13,898 nucleotides of DNA from Prevotellamassilia sp. GTDB taxonomy: Bacteria; Bacteroidota; Bacteroidia; Bacteroidales; Bacteroidaceae. Of this stretch, positions 7,358 through 13,898 are shown in pieces. Below the pieces are notes generated by a model. The model saw nothing but the letters and a program-made list of their open reading frames with translations. It was not told the DNA's origin and searched no databases. The position numbers and the translations under genes are program-made. The stretch is from the NCBI GenBank assembly GCA_018383375.1, contig JAHAWW010000045.1, positions 1 through 13,898 on the forward strand, written 5' to 3'. Every line of letters begins with the position of its first letter. Within the stretch, counting starts at the first letter, position 1.

Positions 7358-8614
7358 TTAGAGTGATTTGATGATTTCGTCTATTTCAGCTTTTTCGGCT
7401 TTCATCTGAAGGTTTTCGTAAATCATTTGGAGCGTGTAGGCCCATTTACGAGGTTCTTCGGGTTTGAGTTCGCGCACTTTCTGCATATGAGGCAGTGCCT
7501 TTTGGTAGTAGCTTTTGACGGTGGCCAATTCTTTTTCATAGAGTGCCTTGTCTTTCATCGGCACCACCTTGCCTGTACCCACGTATTTGAATTTGCCGGA
7601 ATAGCTTTCGGCTACAATCTGATTGATGTAGGCATAGGCGATGTTGGTGTTGGCTTCAATATAGTCGGGGTCGATGCTAAGTGCTTTGGTGAAGCTCTCT
7701 TGTGCGGCGGGGTAGTCCTTTTTAAGGTTGAGTTCGACGCATCCTTTCATATACCAAGCGGCCTTGCTGCCGGGGTTGGCTGCCACCATTTCGTTGCCCA
7801 TGTTTTCTGCGCTTTTCACGTCGTTTTTAGAGACATAGTGATAGAGCAGGTTTTGCATGAAGCCTTCGTCTTCGGTGCGCGTCACGGCATCGGTGAGCGT
7901 TTTGAGCCAAGCGGCCGAGTCGCCTTTTTGCAGTTGCGAATTCATTTTGATGAGCAGCAAGTCTCGTGTGCCTATTGTGTCTTGGAGAGCATCTTCGGCA
8001 AAAGCGATGGCTTTATCCCAATTTTTTTGGTTGAAGGCAAGGTAGGCGAGGTTGAAGCGTGTCTGGCTGTAGGCGGCTTGTTTGGCAGCATAGATACTGT
8101 CGGTCTCGGCTTGAGCGAAAACAGGGTTCTTGGGCAGTTGGAGGTATTTGTCGAAATACTCAACGGCTTTGTCGATGTTGTGGTTCTGATAGTTGAACTG
8201 CGCGGCATAGTTGTAATAGTCGAGCATGAACATCAATCGAGCCTTGTTGGCCTGCTCAAATTTGGGATTGACTTTGCCTTTTTTGTCGGGCGCTATGTCA
8301 TACTCGTGGCTCTTGGTGTAAGACTCGATCATTTGGTCGAGCAAGGTGCAGAACTTGGCCGTGTCGAAGGGCATTTGTCTCACGGCGCAGTTGAGCTCGT
8401 TGTTGAAGAGCTTGGCATAGTTCTCGCCGAGCATATTGTAAATCTGTGCCTGCTTGGTGGTTTTGGGGTTGGCCAAGGCCTCGTTAAGCACATTGATAGC
8501 ACCGGCAATGTCTTGCTTTTGCTCTAAAGCCTGGGCCTTGTACACGGCGCTGTTTTGAGCCACAGCCACACCGGCAAACAGTGTGGCGGCTAAGGTGAAT
8601 AAGAACTTTCTCAT
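7358..8614 (-). CDS. Secreted TPR-repeat protein (paralogue 2), directly downstream of gyrA
   Basis: 418-aa protein with a textbook signal peptide (MRKFLFTLAATLFAGVAVAQ, cleavage near residue 20) and no lipobox, predicted periplasmic. TPR-like repeats are visible through the mature part: DIAGAINVLNEALANP (35-50), NIDKAVEYFDKYLQLP (146-161), NWDKAIAFAEDALQD (198-212) and YPAAQESFTKALSIDPDYIE (301-320), followed by IAYAYINQ. The C-terminal block PHMQKVRELKPEEPRKWAY (375-393) is shared with paralogue 1. TPR proteins serve as scaffolds for protein-protein contacts; no catalytic motif is visible. Only 26 bp separate it from the gyrA stop codon, so it is probably transcribed from the gyrA promoter. 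The start codon is unambiguous because it opens the signal peptide. Confidence 0.85.
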   Translation of the reverse strand: MRKFLFTLAATLFAGVAVAQNSAVYKAQALEQKQDIAGAINVLNEALANPKTTKQAQIYNMLGENYAKLFNNELNCAVRQMPFDTAKFCTLLDQMIESYTKSHEYDIAPDKKGKVNPKFEQANKARLMFMLDYYNYAAQFNYQNHNIDKAVEYFDKYLQLPKNPVFAQAETDSIYAAKQAAYSQTRFNLAYLAFNQKNWDKAIAFAEDALQDTIGTRDLLLIKMNSQLQKGDSAAWLKTLTDAVTRTEDEGFMQNLLYHYVSKNDVKSAENMGNEMVAANPGSKAAWYMKGCVELNLKKDYPAAQESFTKALSIDPDYIEANTNIAYAYINQIVAESYSGKFKYVGTGKVVPMKDKALYEKELATVKSYYQKALPHMQKVRELKPEEPRKWAYTLQMIYENLQMKAEKAEIDEIIKSL

Positions 8615-8640
8615 AAATTATCGGTTTTTAGATTGAGGTT

Positions 8641-11184
8641 TTATTCTTGACTGTTGTTTGTTTCGTCAGAGCTTTCGGCGTTGGCGTCGTTGTCTGTGGT
8701 GAGGTTTTCGTCGGCGATTTCATTGTTTTCGTCTTCGGTCTGTTTGGGCACTTGACAAACGCTTGAAATCTCGTCGCGGCGTTTTTCGAGCTCGATGAGA
8801 TGTACGCCTTGTGTGGCGCGTCCCATCACGCGGACGTTTTCAAGTTTCATACGCAGTGTGACGCCGCTCTTGTTGATAATCATAAGGTCATCGTCGTCGG
8901 TTACGGCCTTGATGGCGACCACGCGACCGGTTTTTTCGGTCACCTGAAGTGTTTTCACGCCCTTGCCGCCGCGGTTGGTCATGCGATAGGCTTCCACCTC
9001 AGAGCGTTTGCCATAGCCTTGGTCGCTCACCACGAGAACGGTCTCGCGCTCTTTGTCGTTGATGCAAATCATGCCGACGATTTCGTCGTTGCCGTCTTCG
9101 TCGAGTGTCATACCTCGCACGCCTGTGGCTGTTCTACCCATAGTGCGCACGGCGTTTTCGTCGAAGCGTATGGCTCGTCCGCTACGGTTGGCCAGCATAA
9201 TTTCGTCGCTTCCGTTGGTCAGGCAGACGCCGATGACTCTGTCGTCTTCGCGAATGCCGATGGCATTGACGCCGTTGGTGCGTGGACGGGAGTATTCGGT
9301 GAGACAAGTTTTCTTGATGATGCCTTGTTTGGTTGCAAAGATAACGAAGTGTGTGCGACAAAACTCTGCATCGTTCAATTTTTTGATATGCAGACAGGCA
9401 TTTATGCTGTCGTCGGGGTCGATGTTGAGCATATTCTGCACGGCTCGGCCCTTAGAATTTTTGGCGCCTTCGGGGATTTCATACACCTTGAGCCAGAAGC
9501 AGCGTCCTTTAGCCGTAAAGAAGAGCATTGTGTTGTGCATCGTGGCCGGATAGATGTATTCGATGAAGTCTTCGTCGCGTGTTGATGCGCCTTTCGAGCC
9601 CACACCGCCACGATTTTGTGCGCGGAAGTCGGCCAGCGGCGTACGTTTGATGTAGCCCAAATGGCTAATGGTGATGACCACTTCATCGTTGGCATAGAAG
9701 TCTTCGGGGTTGAACTCTTCGTTAGAGAGCATGATTTCAGAGCGTCGCTCGTCGGCATATTTCTCTTTGACCTCGATGAGTTCGTCTTTCATCACCTTCT
9801 TGCACACCTCGGGATTGTTGAGGATTTCTTGCAATTCGGCGATGCGTTTCTCGATTTCTTCGTATTCCTGGTGCAGTTTGTCTTGTTGAATATTGGTGAG
9901 CTGTGCCAGTCGCATATCGACGATGGCTTTGGCCTGTATGTCGTCGAGTTCGAAACGTGCCATAAGGTTGCTGACGGCTTCGGCCGGGTTTTTTGATGCA
10001 CGAATGATGTGCACCACCTCGTCGATGTTGTCGCTGGCAATGATGAGTCCCTCAAGGATGTGGGCGCGCTCTTCGGCTTTGCGCAGGTCGTAGCGTGTGC
10101 GGCGAATGACCACGTCGTGGCGGTGCTCCACAAAATATTTAATGCAGTCTTTGAGGGTGAGCAATTTCGGACGGCCGTGAACCAGTGCGATACAGTTCAC
10201 CGAGAAGCTCGTTTGCAGTGCCGTCATTTTATAGAGTTTGTTGAGCACCACACCGGCGTTGGCGTCGCGTTTCACGTCGACGACAATGCGCATACCTTCG
10301 CGGTCGCTCTCGTCGTTGACGTTGGCGATGCCGTCAATTTTCTTTTCGTTCACGAGGTCGGCAATGCTCTTGATGAGTTCGGCCTTGTTCACGCCGTAAG
10401 GTATCTCGTTGACCACGATGATATCGTGTTGCGGTCCGTTTTCGATTTCGGCTCTTGCTCTCATCACCACGCGTCCGCGTCCGGTCTCGTAGGCGCTGCG
10501 CACGCCCTGCATGCCCATGATGTAACCACCCGTGGGGAAGTCGGGGGCCTTGACATATTGCATCAGTTCGTCGATGGTGATGTCTTCGTTGTCGATATAG
10601 GCCACACAACCGTCGATGACTTCGCCGAGATTATGCGTGGGCACGTTGGTGGCCATACCCACGGCGATGCCGCTTGCGCCATTGACCAGGAAGTTGGGGA
10701 TACGTGTGGGCATAACGGTGGGCTCTTCGAGCGAGTCGTCGAAGTTGGGCGCCATGTCTACGGTCTCTTTGTCGAGGTCGGTCATACAGGCCTCGCCCAC
10801 CTGACTGAGTCGGGCTTCGGTGTAACGCATGGCAGCGGGTGAGTCACCGTCGACAGAGCCAAAGTTGCCTTGTCCTTCCACGAGTGTGTAGCGCATGTTC
10901 CAGTCTTGGGCCATACGCACGAGCGCACCATAGACCGAGCTGTCACCGTGGGGGTGATACTTACCGAGCACGTCGCCGACCGTACGGGCCGATTTGCGTG
11001 TGGGCTTGTCGTGGGTGTTGCCCAGACCGAGCATACCATAGAGGATGCGGCGATGCACCGGCTTGAAGCCATCGCGCACGTCGGGGAGTGCACGTGCCAC
11101 AATGACCGACATCGAATAGTCGATATAAGAGGTCTTCATTTCCTCCTCTATATTGACTTGGATGATTTTGTCTTCAGGAGTCAT
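8641..11184 (-). CDS. gyrA: DNA gyrase subunit A
   Basis: 847-aa breakage-reunion subunit of DNA gyrase, which with GyrB introduces negative supercoils. The N-terminal winged-helix/tower part is complete: IDYSMSVIVARALPDVRDG (21-39), the quinolone-determining region HPHGDSSVYGALVRMAQ (77-93) and catalytic Tyr121 in AAMRYTEAR. The C-terminal pinwheel carries the GyrA-box variant QNRGGVG (about 523-529), which favours gyrase over ParC/topoisomerase IV, and a later NRGGKG (about 737-742). The last ~35 residues are an acidic Asp/Glu/Asn tail. In the QRDR, Ser82 (E. coli Ser83) is present and the E. coli Asp87 position is Gly86. The ATG at 11182-11184 gives the family-like MTPEDKIIQVNIEEEMKTSY. 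Its own promoter is seen upstream and a TPR gene follows after 26 bp. Confidence 0.97.
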   Translation of the reverse strand: MTPEDKIIQVNIEEEMKTSYIDYSMSVIVARALPDVRDGFKPVHRRILYGMLGLGNTHDKPTRKSARTVGDVLGKYHPHGDSSVYGALVRMAQDWNMRYTLVEGQGNFGSVDGDSPAAMRYTEARLSQVGEACMTDLDKETVDMAPNFDDSLEEPTVMPTRIPNFLVNGASGIAVGMATNVPTHNLGEVIDGCVAYIDNEDITIDELMQYVKAPDFPTGGYIMGMQGVRSAYETGRGRVVMRARAEIENGPQHDIIVVNEIPYGVNKAELIKSIADLVNEKKIDGIANVNDESDREGMRIVVDVKRDANAGVVLNKLYKMTALQTSFSVNCIALVHGRPKLLTLKDCIKYFVEHRHDVVIRRTRYDLRKAEERAHILEGLIIASDNIDEVVHIIRASKNPAEAVSNLMARFELDDIQAKAIVDMRLAQLTNIQQDKLHQEYEEIEKRIAELQEILNNPEVCKKVMKDELIEVKEKYADERRSEIMLSNEEFNPEDFYANDEVVITISHLGYIKRTPLADFRAQNRGGVGSKGASTRDEDFIEYIYPATMHNTMLFFTAKGRCFWLKVYEIPEGAKNSKGRAVQNMLNIDPDDSINACLHIKKLNDAEFCRTHFVIFATKQGIIKKTCLTEYSRPRTNGVNAIGIREDDRVIGVCLTNGSDEIMLANRSGRAIRFDENAVRTMGRTATGVRGMTLDEDGNDEIVGMICINDKERETVLVVSDQGYGKRSEVEAYRMTNRGGKGVKTLQVTEKTGRVVAIKAVTDDDDLMIINKSGVTLRMKLENVRVMGRATQGVHLIELEKRRDEISSVCQVPKQTEDENNEIADENLTTDNDANAESSDETNNSQE

Positions 11185-11236
11185 ATAATATATTAAAGGT
11201 GTTAGATAGATTGATGCTGCTTGAGGTTTAACTATG

Positions 11237-11267
11237 CAAAATTAAGCCAAAGCCTTTCAACGACAAA
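11237..11267 (-). promoter_or_regulatory. gyrA promoter (Bacteroidota-type -33/-7)
   Basis: On the minus strand TTTG (11267-11264) is followed after exactly 19 nt by TAATTTTG (11244-11237), matching the Bacteroidota housekeeping consensus TTTG-N19-21-TAnnTTTG at every fixed position. Predicted transcription start is about 11230, giving a leader of roughly 45 nt to the gyrA ATG. The -33 element lies within the T-tract of the panB terminator. Confidence 0.75.
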
Positions 11268-11310
11268 ACAAAAAAACGCCAAATTCAAGGCCAGAAGCCC
11301 GAAATTTGGC
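11265..11310 (-). terminator. Intrinsic terminator of the HAD-panB transcript
   Basis: The inverted repeat GCCAAATT (11278-11285) / AATTTGGC (11303-11310) has an inner GGC/GCC stem (11289-11291, 11297-11299). On the minus strand it is followed by G, seven T, G and four T, a good Rho-independent signal. On the + strand it is also followed by ATTTTTA, so it could act in both directions. Confidence 0.75.
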
Positions 11311-11349
11311 ATTTTTAGTCATTTTAAGCGTTTTTGAGTCGCTCACCGA

Positions 11350-11372
11350 GGGGTTGTCGAAACACAAGCCCC
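11350..11372. repeat. Hairpin in the panB-gyrA gap
   Basis: GGGGTTGT (11350-11357) pairs with ACAA-G-CCCC (11364-11372) with one bulged G and a 6-nt loop. It lies between the panB-proximal inverted repeat and the terminator, so it would be part of the panB 3' UTR. The rest of 11311-11409 shows no gene. Confidence 0.4.
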
Positions 11373-11409
11373 AATGCAGCAGACGCAAATTTATGGCGTT
11401 TGAGAGAGG

Positions 11410-11492
11410 GTGAGACCAAAACCGCACCGAGAGGGCTGGCTTGGCCGCTCAATGAATGGTTGACTTATCGACGCCACGTCTTTTGGTCTCAC
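11410..11492. repeat. 83-bp element with perfect 12-bp terminal inverted repeats
   Basis: The ends are GTGAGACCAAAA (11410-11421) and TTTTGGTCTCAC (11481-11492), perfectly complementary, enclosing 59 nt. The interior holds a small hairpin GACG-CCA-CGTC (11470-11480) and the GGCTTGGCCGCTC word (11438-11450) shared with the gap upstream of ctpA. It begins 6 nt downstream of the panB stop codon in the transcript direction. No clear target-site duplication flanks it. It could be a decayed MITE-like insertion or a structured 3' UTR; only the repeat itself is observed. Confidence 0.6.
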
Positions 11493-11498
11493 GAAGGG

Positions 11499-12317
11499 TC
11501 AATAGCGCTCGTCTGCCGAGGGAAAGGCGGTGTTTTTCACATCGGTGACATAGGCGCCTACGGCGTCGGTCATGACGCTGTGGAGGTCGGCATAACGGCG
11601 CACGAACTTGGGTTTGAAATCGGGATTTTTGCCAAGCATGTCGTCTATCACGAGCACTTGGCCATCGGCCTCGCCACCGCCTATGCCGATGACGGGTATG
11701 GACAACTCTTTCACGACGCGTGCCGTCAGGACGGCTGGAATTTTTTCAAGCACTATGGCAAAACAGCCGGCAGCTTCAAGGGCATGGGCATCGGCCACCA
11801 AACGTTCGGCCTCGGCTTGTTCGCGGGCACGCACGGCGTAGGTGCCAAAGGCGTTGATGCTTTGTGGCGTCAAACCCAAATGGCCCATCACGGGTATGCC
11901 ACAATCCACAATGCCACGCACCGTCTCTGCAATGTTTTGGCCGCCTTCAAGTTTCACTGCGTCAACCCCTGTTTTCTGTATGATTTTCACGGCGTTGCGT
12001 ATGGCTTCTTCGCGCGATACCTGATAGGTGCCAAAGGGCATGTCACACACCACGAGTGCGCGCCCAGCGGCCCTGGCCACGGCTCCGGCAAAAACGGTCA
12101 TTTCGTCGAGCGTGATGGGCAGGGTGGTCTGGTGGCCGAGCATCACGTTTGAGGCACTGTCGCCCACGAGTATGACATCGATGCCGGCGGCGTCGATGAT
12201 GCCGGCCGTGGTATAGTCGTAGGCGGTGAGCATAGCTATTTTTTCGCCCGTAGCTTTCATTTCGCGCAGGCGGAGGGCGGTCACTTTCTTTTTGTTTTCG
12301 GGAATATATGCTGACAT
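11499..12317 (-). CDS. panB: 3-methyl-2-oxobutanoate hydroxymethyltransferase
   Basis: 272-aa TIM-barrel enzyme (EC 2.1.2.11) that transfers a hydroxymethyl group from 5,10-methylene-THF to alpha-ketoisovalerate, giving ketopantoate, the first committed step of pantothenate/CoA synthesis. Visible signatures: LTAYDYTTA (30-38), the Mg-binding LVGDSASNVMLGH (50-62; Asp53), CDMPFGTYQ (91-99; Asp92), VKLEGG (121-126) and the catalytic-region Glu191 in IVLEKIPA. The ATG at 12315-12317 (MSAYIPENKKKVTALRL) is the natural start; upstream in-frame sequence overlaps the phosphatase gene in another frame. The conserved GIGAGxxxDGQ loop reads GIGGGEADGQ (211-220), one residue shorter than in E. coli. It lies 49 bp behind the phosphatase gene and is probably in one transcript with it. 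Confidence 0.95.
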   Translation of the reverse strand: MSAYIPENKKKVTALRLREMKATGEKIAMLTAYDYTTAGIIDAAGIDVILVGDSASNVMLGHQTTLPITLDEMTVFAGAVARAAGRALVVCDMPFGTYQVSREEAIRNAVKIIQKTGVDAVKLEGGQNIAETVRGIVDCGIPVMGHLGLTPQSINAFGTYAVRAREQAEAERLVADAHALEAAGCFAIVLEKIPAVLTARVVKELSIPVIGIGGGEADGQVLVIDDMLGKNPDFKPKFVRRYADLHSVMTDAVGAYVTDVKNTAFPSADERY

Positions 12318-12366
12318 ACTAATAATAGGTAGATTGTTGCGTTGTTTGTTGATGCGAGTCGTCGGG

Positions 12367-12999
12367 TCAGATGCCTCGAAGCAGCGCCACTTCGTCGGTG
12401 TGAGTGAAGTCGGCGATGACGTGGTCTGAGAGCGGCTCAATGACGGCTTTGGGCAGCGAGGTCGACAGCCCCACCACGGTGGCTCCGGCGGCACGTCCGG
12501 CTTTGAGGCCGTTGATGCTGTCTTCAAACACGACACAGCGCTCAATGTCACAGCCCAGTCGGTGGGCAGCCGTGAGATAACAGTCGGGGTGTGGTTTGGA
12601 GCGTTGAGCGTCTTCGGCGGTTAGGATGACGTCAAAATATCCGATGAAATCGGGACGTGCGCGATAGAGGCTCTTCATTTTGGTTTGGTCCGAACTGGTC
12701 ACCACTGCTGCGGGGATGCCCATGGCGCGAAGCCTGCATATAAAGTCTAACGCTCCGGGCACAAGCGGGAAGTCCATGGTGGCTTCAAAATCGGCCAAGG
12801 CCTTCACCACCTCACGTGCTCTGTCGGGCTCGGGGAAATAGGTGGAAAGGATATGGGTCAGGGTTTGACCTTTGATGATATCGGCGAAATCATCGCCAGG
12901 AATACCAAAATCACGCCCGGCTTGTCGCCAAAAAAGGGTGTAAGATGGCTCGGTGTCGACAATGACGCCGTCGAGGTCAAAGAGAGCTGCTGCAATCAT
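12367..12999 (-). CDS. HAD-superfamily phosphatase / beta-phosphoglucomutase-like hydrolase
   Basis: 210-aa HAD subfamily I protein with all four motifs: motif I DLDGVIVDT (8-16; nucleophile Asp8 and acid/base Asp10), motif II Thr101 in VVTSSDQ, motif III Lys135 in RSKPHPD, and motif IV FEDSINGLKAG (158-168; Glu159, Asp160). A C1 cap is expected at about 15-85. Such proteins dephosphorylate sugar or other small phosphometabolites, or act as beta-phosphoglucomutases; the substrate cannot be assigned. The ATG at 12997-12999 puts motif I at residue 8, as is normal. A -7-like promoter box lies about 30 bp upstream. Pairing with panB suggests co-expression but does not establish a pantothenate role. 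Confidence 0.88.
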   Translation of the reverse strand: MIAAALFDLDGVIVDTEPSYTLFWRQAGRDFGIPGDDFADIIKGQTLTHILSTYFPEPDRAREVVKALADFEATMDFPLVPGALDFICRLRAMGIPAAVVTSSDQTKMKSLYRARPDFIGYFDVILTAEDAQRSKPHPDCYLTAAHRLGCDIERCVVFEDSINGLKAGRAAGATVVGLSTSLPKAVIEPLSDHVIADFTHTDEVALLRGI

Positions 13000-13029
13000 A
13001 GTTCGCTTGTTTAGACTGCGAAGTTACGG

Positions 13030-13037
13030 CAAAAATA
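13030..13037 (-). promoter_or_regulatory. Possible -7 element for HAD-panB
   Basis: On the minus strand TATTTTTG matches TAnnTTTG, 30 bp upstream of the phosphatase ATG. I find no TTTG at the 19-21 nt spacing; the nearest are TCTG (too close) and TTTC (too far). It is therefore a weak candidate. Confidence 0.35.
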
Positions 13038-13133
13038 TCAGACGGGGTAATCACAGAGGGAGAAATGCGCTCTTGGGGAGGCGATGGGGGCTTTTGCAGG
13101 TGCCGCGGATTTGTTTAAAAGTGCCGGCCTTTC

Positions 13134-13164
13134 GTGACGAAATCTGTGATGAAATCGTCGATTT
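13134..13164. repeat. 12-bp tandem duplication plus small palindrome in the HAD-mutY gap
   Basis: GTGACGAAATCT (13134-13145) is followed directly by GTGATGAAATCG (13146-13157), matching at 10 of 12 positions. The second copy runs into the palindrome AAATCG-T-CGATTT (13152-13164). No function is evident; a binding site upstream of the HAD-panB unit is possible. Confidence 0.4.
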
Positions 13165-13209
13165 TTAACATTCTGCCTTTTGGAATAAGTTCTCGAAATG
13201 GAGAAAAGG

Positions 13210-13308
13210 GGCTTTTCACAAGCCAAAAGCCACTTAAAAATGCCCGGAATAAGGGCAGTTTTTTGCTGTCATAAGGCGCGCAAAAGCTGTACTTATAGTC
13301 GTAAGGCC
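13210..13308. repeat. Hairpin-rich repeat block in the HAD-mutY gap
   Basis: Two hairpins lie in tandem: GGCTTTT/AAAAGCC (13210-13216, 13225-13231) and TGCCC/GGGCA (13241-13245, 13253-13257), the latter with T-runs on both sides. Three (A/G)TAAGGSS words follow at 13249, 13271 and 13301, similar to the TAAGG words in the palindromic block upstream of ctpA (read there on the minus strand). The rest of 13000-13412 contains no gene that I can support. Confidence 0.45.
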
Positions 13309-13313
13309 CTGAT

Positions 13314-13349
13314 TGACAATAAAAGAGGCGCCCAAAAGAGGACGCCTCT
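13314..13349 (-). terminator. Intrinsic terminator downstream of mutY
   Basis: AGAGGCG (13324-13330) and CGCCTCT (13343-13349) form a perfect 7-bp stem with a 12-nt loop. On the minus strand the stem is followed by TTTATTGTC, about 64 nt after the mutY stop codon. Confidence 0.6.
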
Positions 13350-13412
13350 CCTATGTCAGTTCAAATATACCACGCATAGATGTGAAGAAAAAAGACAATA
13401 CCGACCATTTGG

Positions 13413-13898
13413 TCAGTTAAGCACGCGGGCCAACAGGCGTTCGACGGGCTTCGGCACGGCATAGGCATCGACATCCCGAGCCGAAACAGGCACGTAGCCC
13501 TCACGCTCAAACGGCGCAGCGAGTGTGACCTCGTAGGCATCTATATAAAGGCGACGATGGGTGAGCTGGTGCTTAATTCCTTTTTCCAAGACTCTTATAT
13601 CTAAATCTTTGAGTCCGATAGTTTCAATGATTAGTCGAAGTGTTTCGGCATCGGTCGGACGATGTGCAAACTCCAGCAAAAGGGGTTGATAGAGGCCGGT
13701 CCAGATGTCGCCTGACGGGCGGCGTGTGAGATAGGTGTGGTCGCCGTGGCGCACGAACACATAGACAAAAAAGCGTTCGCCCACGGCCACCCTGCGCGAC
13801 TTGACCGGATGGCTCATCTCGGCCCCGGCGGCGTGTGCCAGACAGATGTCGGCAAGCGGGCAATCATGGCAACGAGGCTGTCGCGGGGTGCAGAGCGT
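13413..13898 (-). CDS. mutY: A/G-specific adenine DNA glycosylase, C-terminal part (5' end outside window)
   Basis: 161 codons plus stop, open to the right edge, so the catalytic HhH-GPD domain is missing from view. The visible part starts in the [4Fe-4S] motif: CTPRQPRCHDCPLADIC fits Cys-x6-Cys-x2-Cys-x5-Cys (Cys3, 10, 13 and 19 of the fragment). The NUDIX-like 8-oxoG-recognition domain characteristic of MutY follows (about residues 35-160; RRPSGDIWTGLYQPLL at 59-74). MutY removes adenine mispaired with 8-oxoguanine, preventing G:C to T:A transversions. The position of the F-S-H recognition loop reads Leu-Thr-His (112-114). The internal ATG at 13817 is not the real start because the Fe-S ligands lie upstream in the same frame. 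A terminator hairpin follows. Confidence 0.92.
   Translation of the reverse strand, partial: TLCTPRQPRCHDCPLADICLAHAAGAEMSHPVKSRRVAVGERFFVYVFVRHGDHTYLTRRPSGDIWTGLYQPLLLEFAHRPTDAETLRLIIETIGLKDLDIRVLEKGIKHQLTHRRLYIDAYEVTLAAPFEREGYVPVSARDVDAYAVPKPVERLLARVLN

Noticed and set aside
7427..8527. 366-codon open frame on the + strand
   Set aside because: It is antisense to the TPR gene that has a clear signal peptide. Its His/Val/Phe/Gly-rich composition is typical of a shadow frame.
10009..10842. 277-codon open frame on the + strand within gyrA
   Set aside because: It is the antisense shadow of conserved gyrA coding sequence.
11334..12152. 272-codon open frame on the + strand across the panB-gyrA gap
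   Set aside because: Most of it is antisense to panB and the rest is the inverted-repeat intergenic element. There is no family resemblance.
13298..13308. The 11-mer GTCGTAAGGCC shared with 3356-3366 (opposite strand) as stand-alone proof of a repeat family
   Set aside because: An 11-mer match is expected by chance in a window this size. It counts only together with the other TAAGG words and hairpins.
1..13898. Defence, phage, CRISPR, transposase, tRNA or rRNA content
   Set aside because: I looked for these on both strands and saw no supporting motif. The gene content is housekeeping.

Overview
The window reads as a chromosomal segment of a Bacteroidales bacterium, most likely Prevotellaceae. 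The grounds are the Bacteroidota-type promoter (TTTG, 19 nt, TAnnTTTG) in front of gyrA, AT-rich leaders without clear Shine-Dalgarno sequences, protein sequences that resemble Prevotella/Bacteroides orthologues as I remember them, and short palindromic or tandem intergenic repeats of the kind seen in that group. The assignment is by recognition only; no database search was possible. All eleven supported genes lie on the minus strand, so transcription runs from right to left.

Right to left: the 3' part of mutY (13413-13898, running off the right edge) ends at a hairpin terminator. A 413-bp hairpin-rich gap follows. A HAD-family phosphatase and panB (ketopantoate hydroxymethyltransferase, vitamin B5/CoA pathway) then form a two-gene unit. 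The panB-gyrA gap carries an 83-bp element with perfect 12-bp terminal inverted repeats, an intrinsic terminator, and the gyrA promoter, whose -33 element lies inside the terminator's T-tract. gyrA (DNA gyrase A) is followed closely by two secreted TPR-repeat paralogues.

The left half holds a peptidase M3 (Dcp/OpdA type), dCMP deaminase, a CtpA-like S41 processing protease, 5-formyltetrahydrofolate cyclo-ligase that overlaps the protease gene, and a BadF/GlcNAc-kinase-like sugar kinase. These genes are closely spaced except for a 216-bp gap upstream of ctpA that is filled with three kinds of degenerate repeat.

Functionally this is housekeeping DNA: replication and repair (gyrA, mutY), one-carbon, folate and nucleotide metabolism (folate cyclo-ligase, dCMP deaminase, panB, which uses methylene-THF), envelope proteolysis and amino-sugar salvage. 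I see no defence system, phage, IS element, CRISPR array or biosynthetic cluster, and no convincing new multi-gene system. The points most worth a second look are the intergenic repeat modules (two gaps share a ~19-nt element), the 12-bp-TIR element downstream of panB, the paired TPR paralogues behind gyrA, a Gly-to-Val change in the phosphate-1 loop of the sugar kinase, and an apparent C-terminal run-on of CtpA into the folate cyclo-ligase gene.
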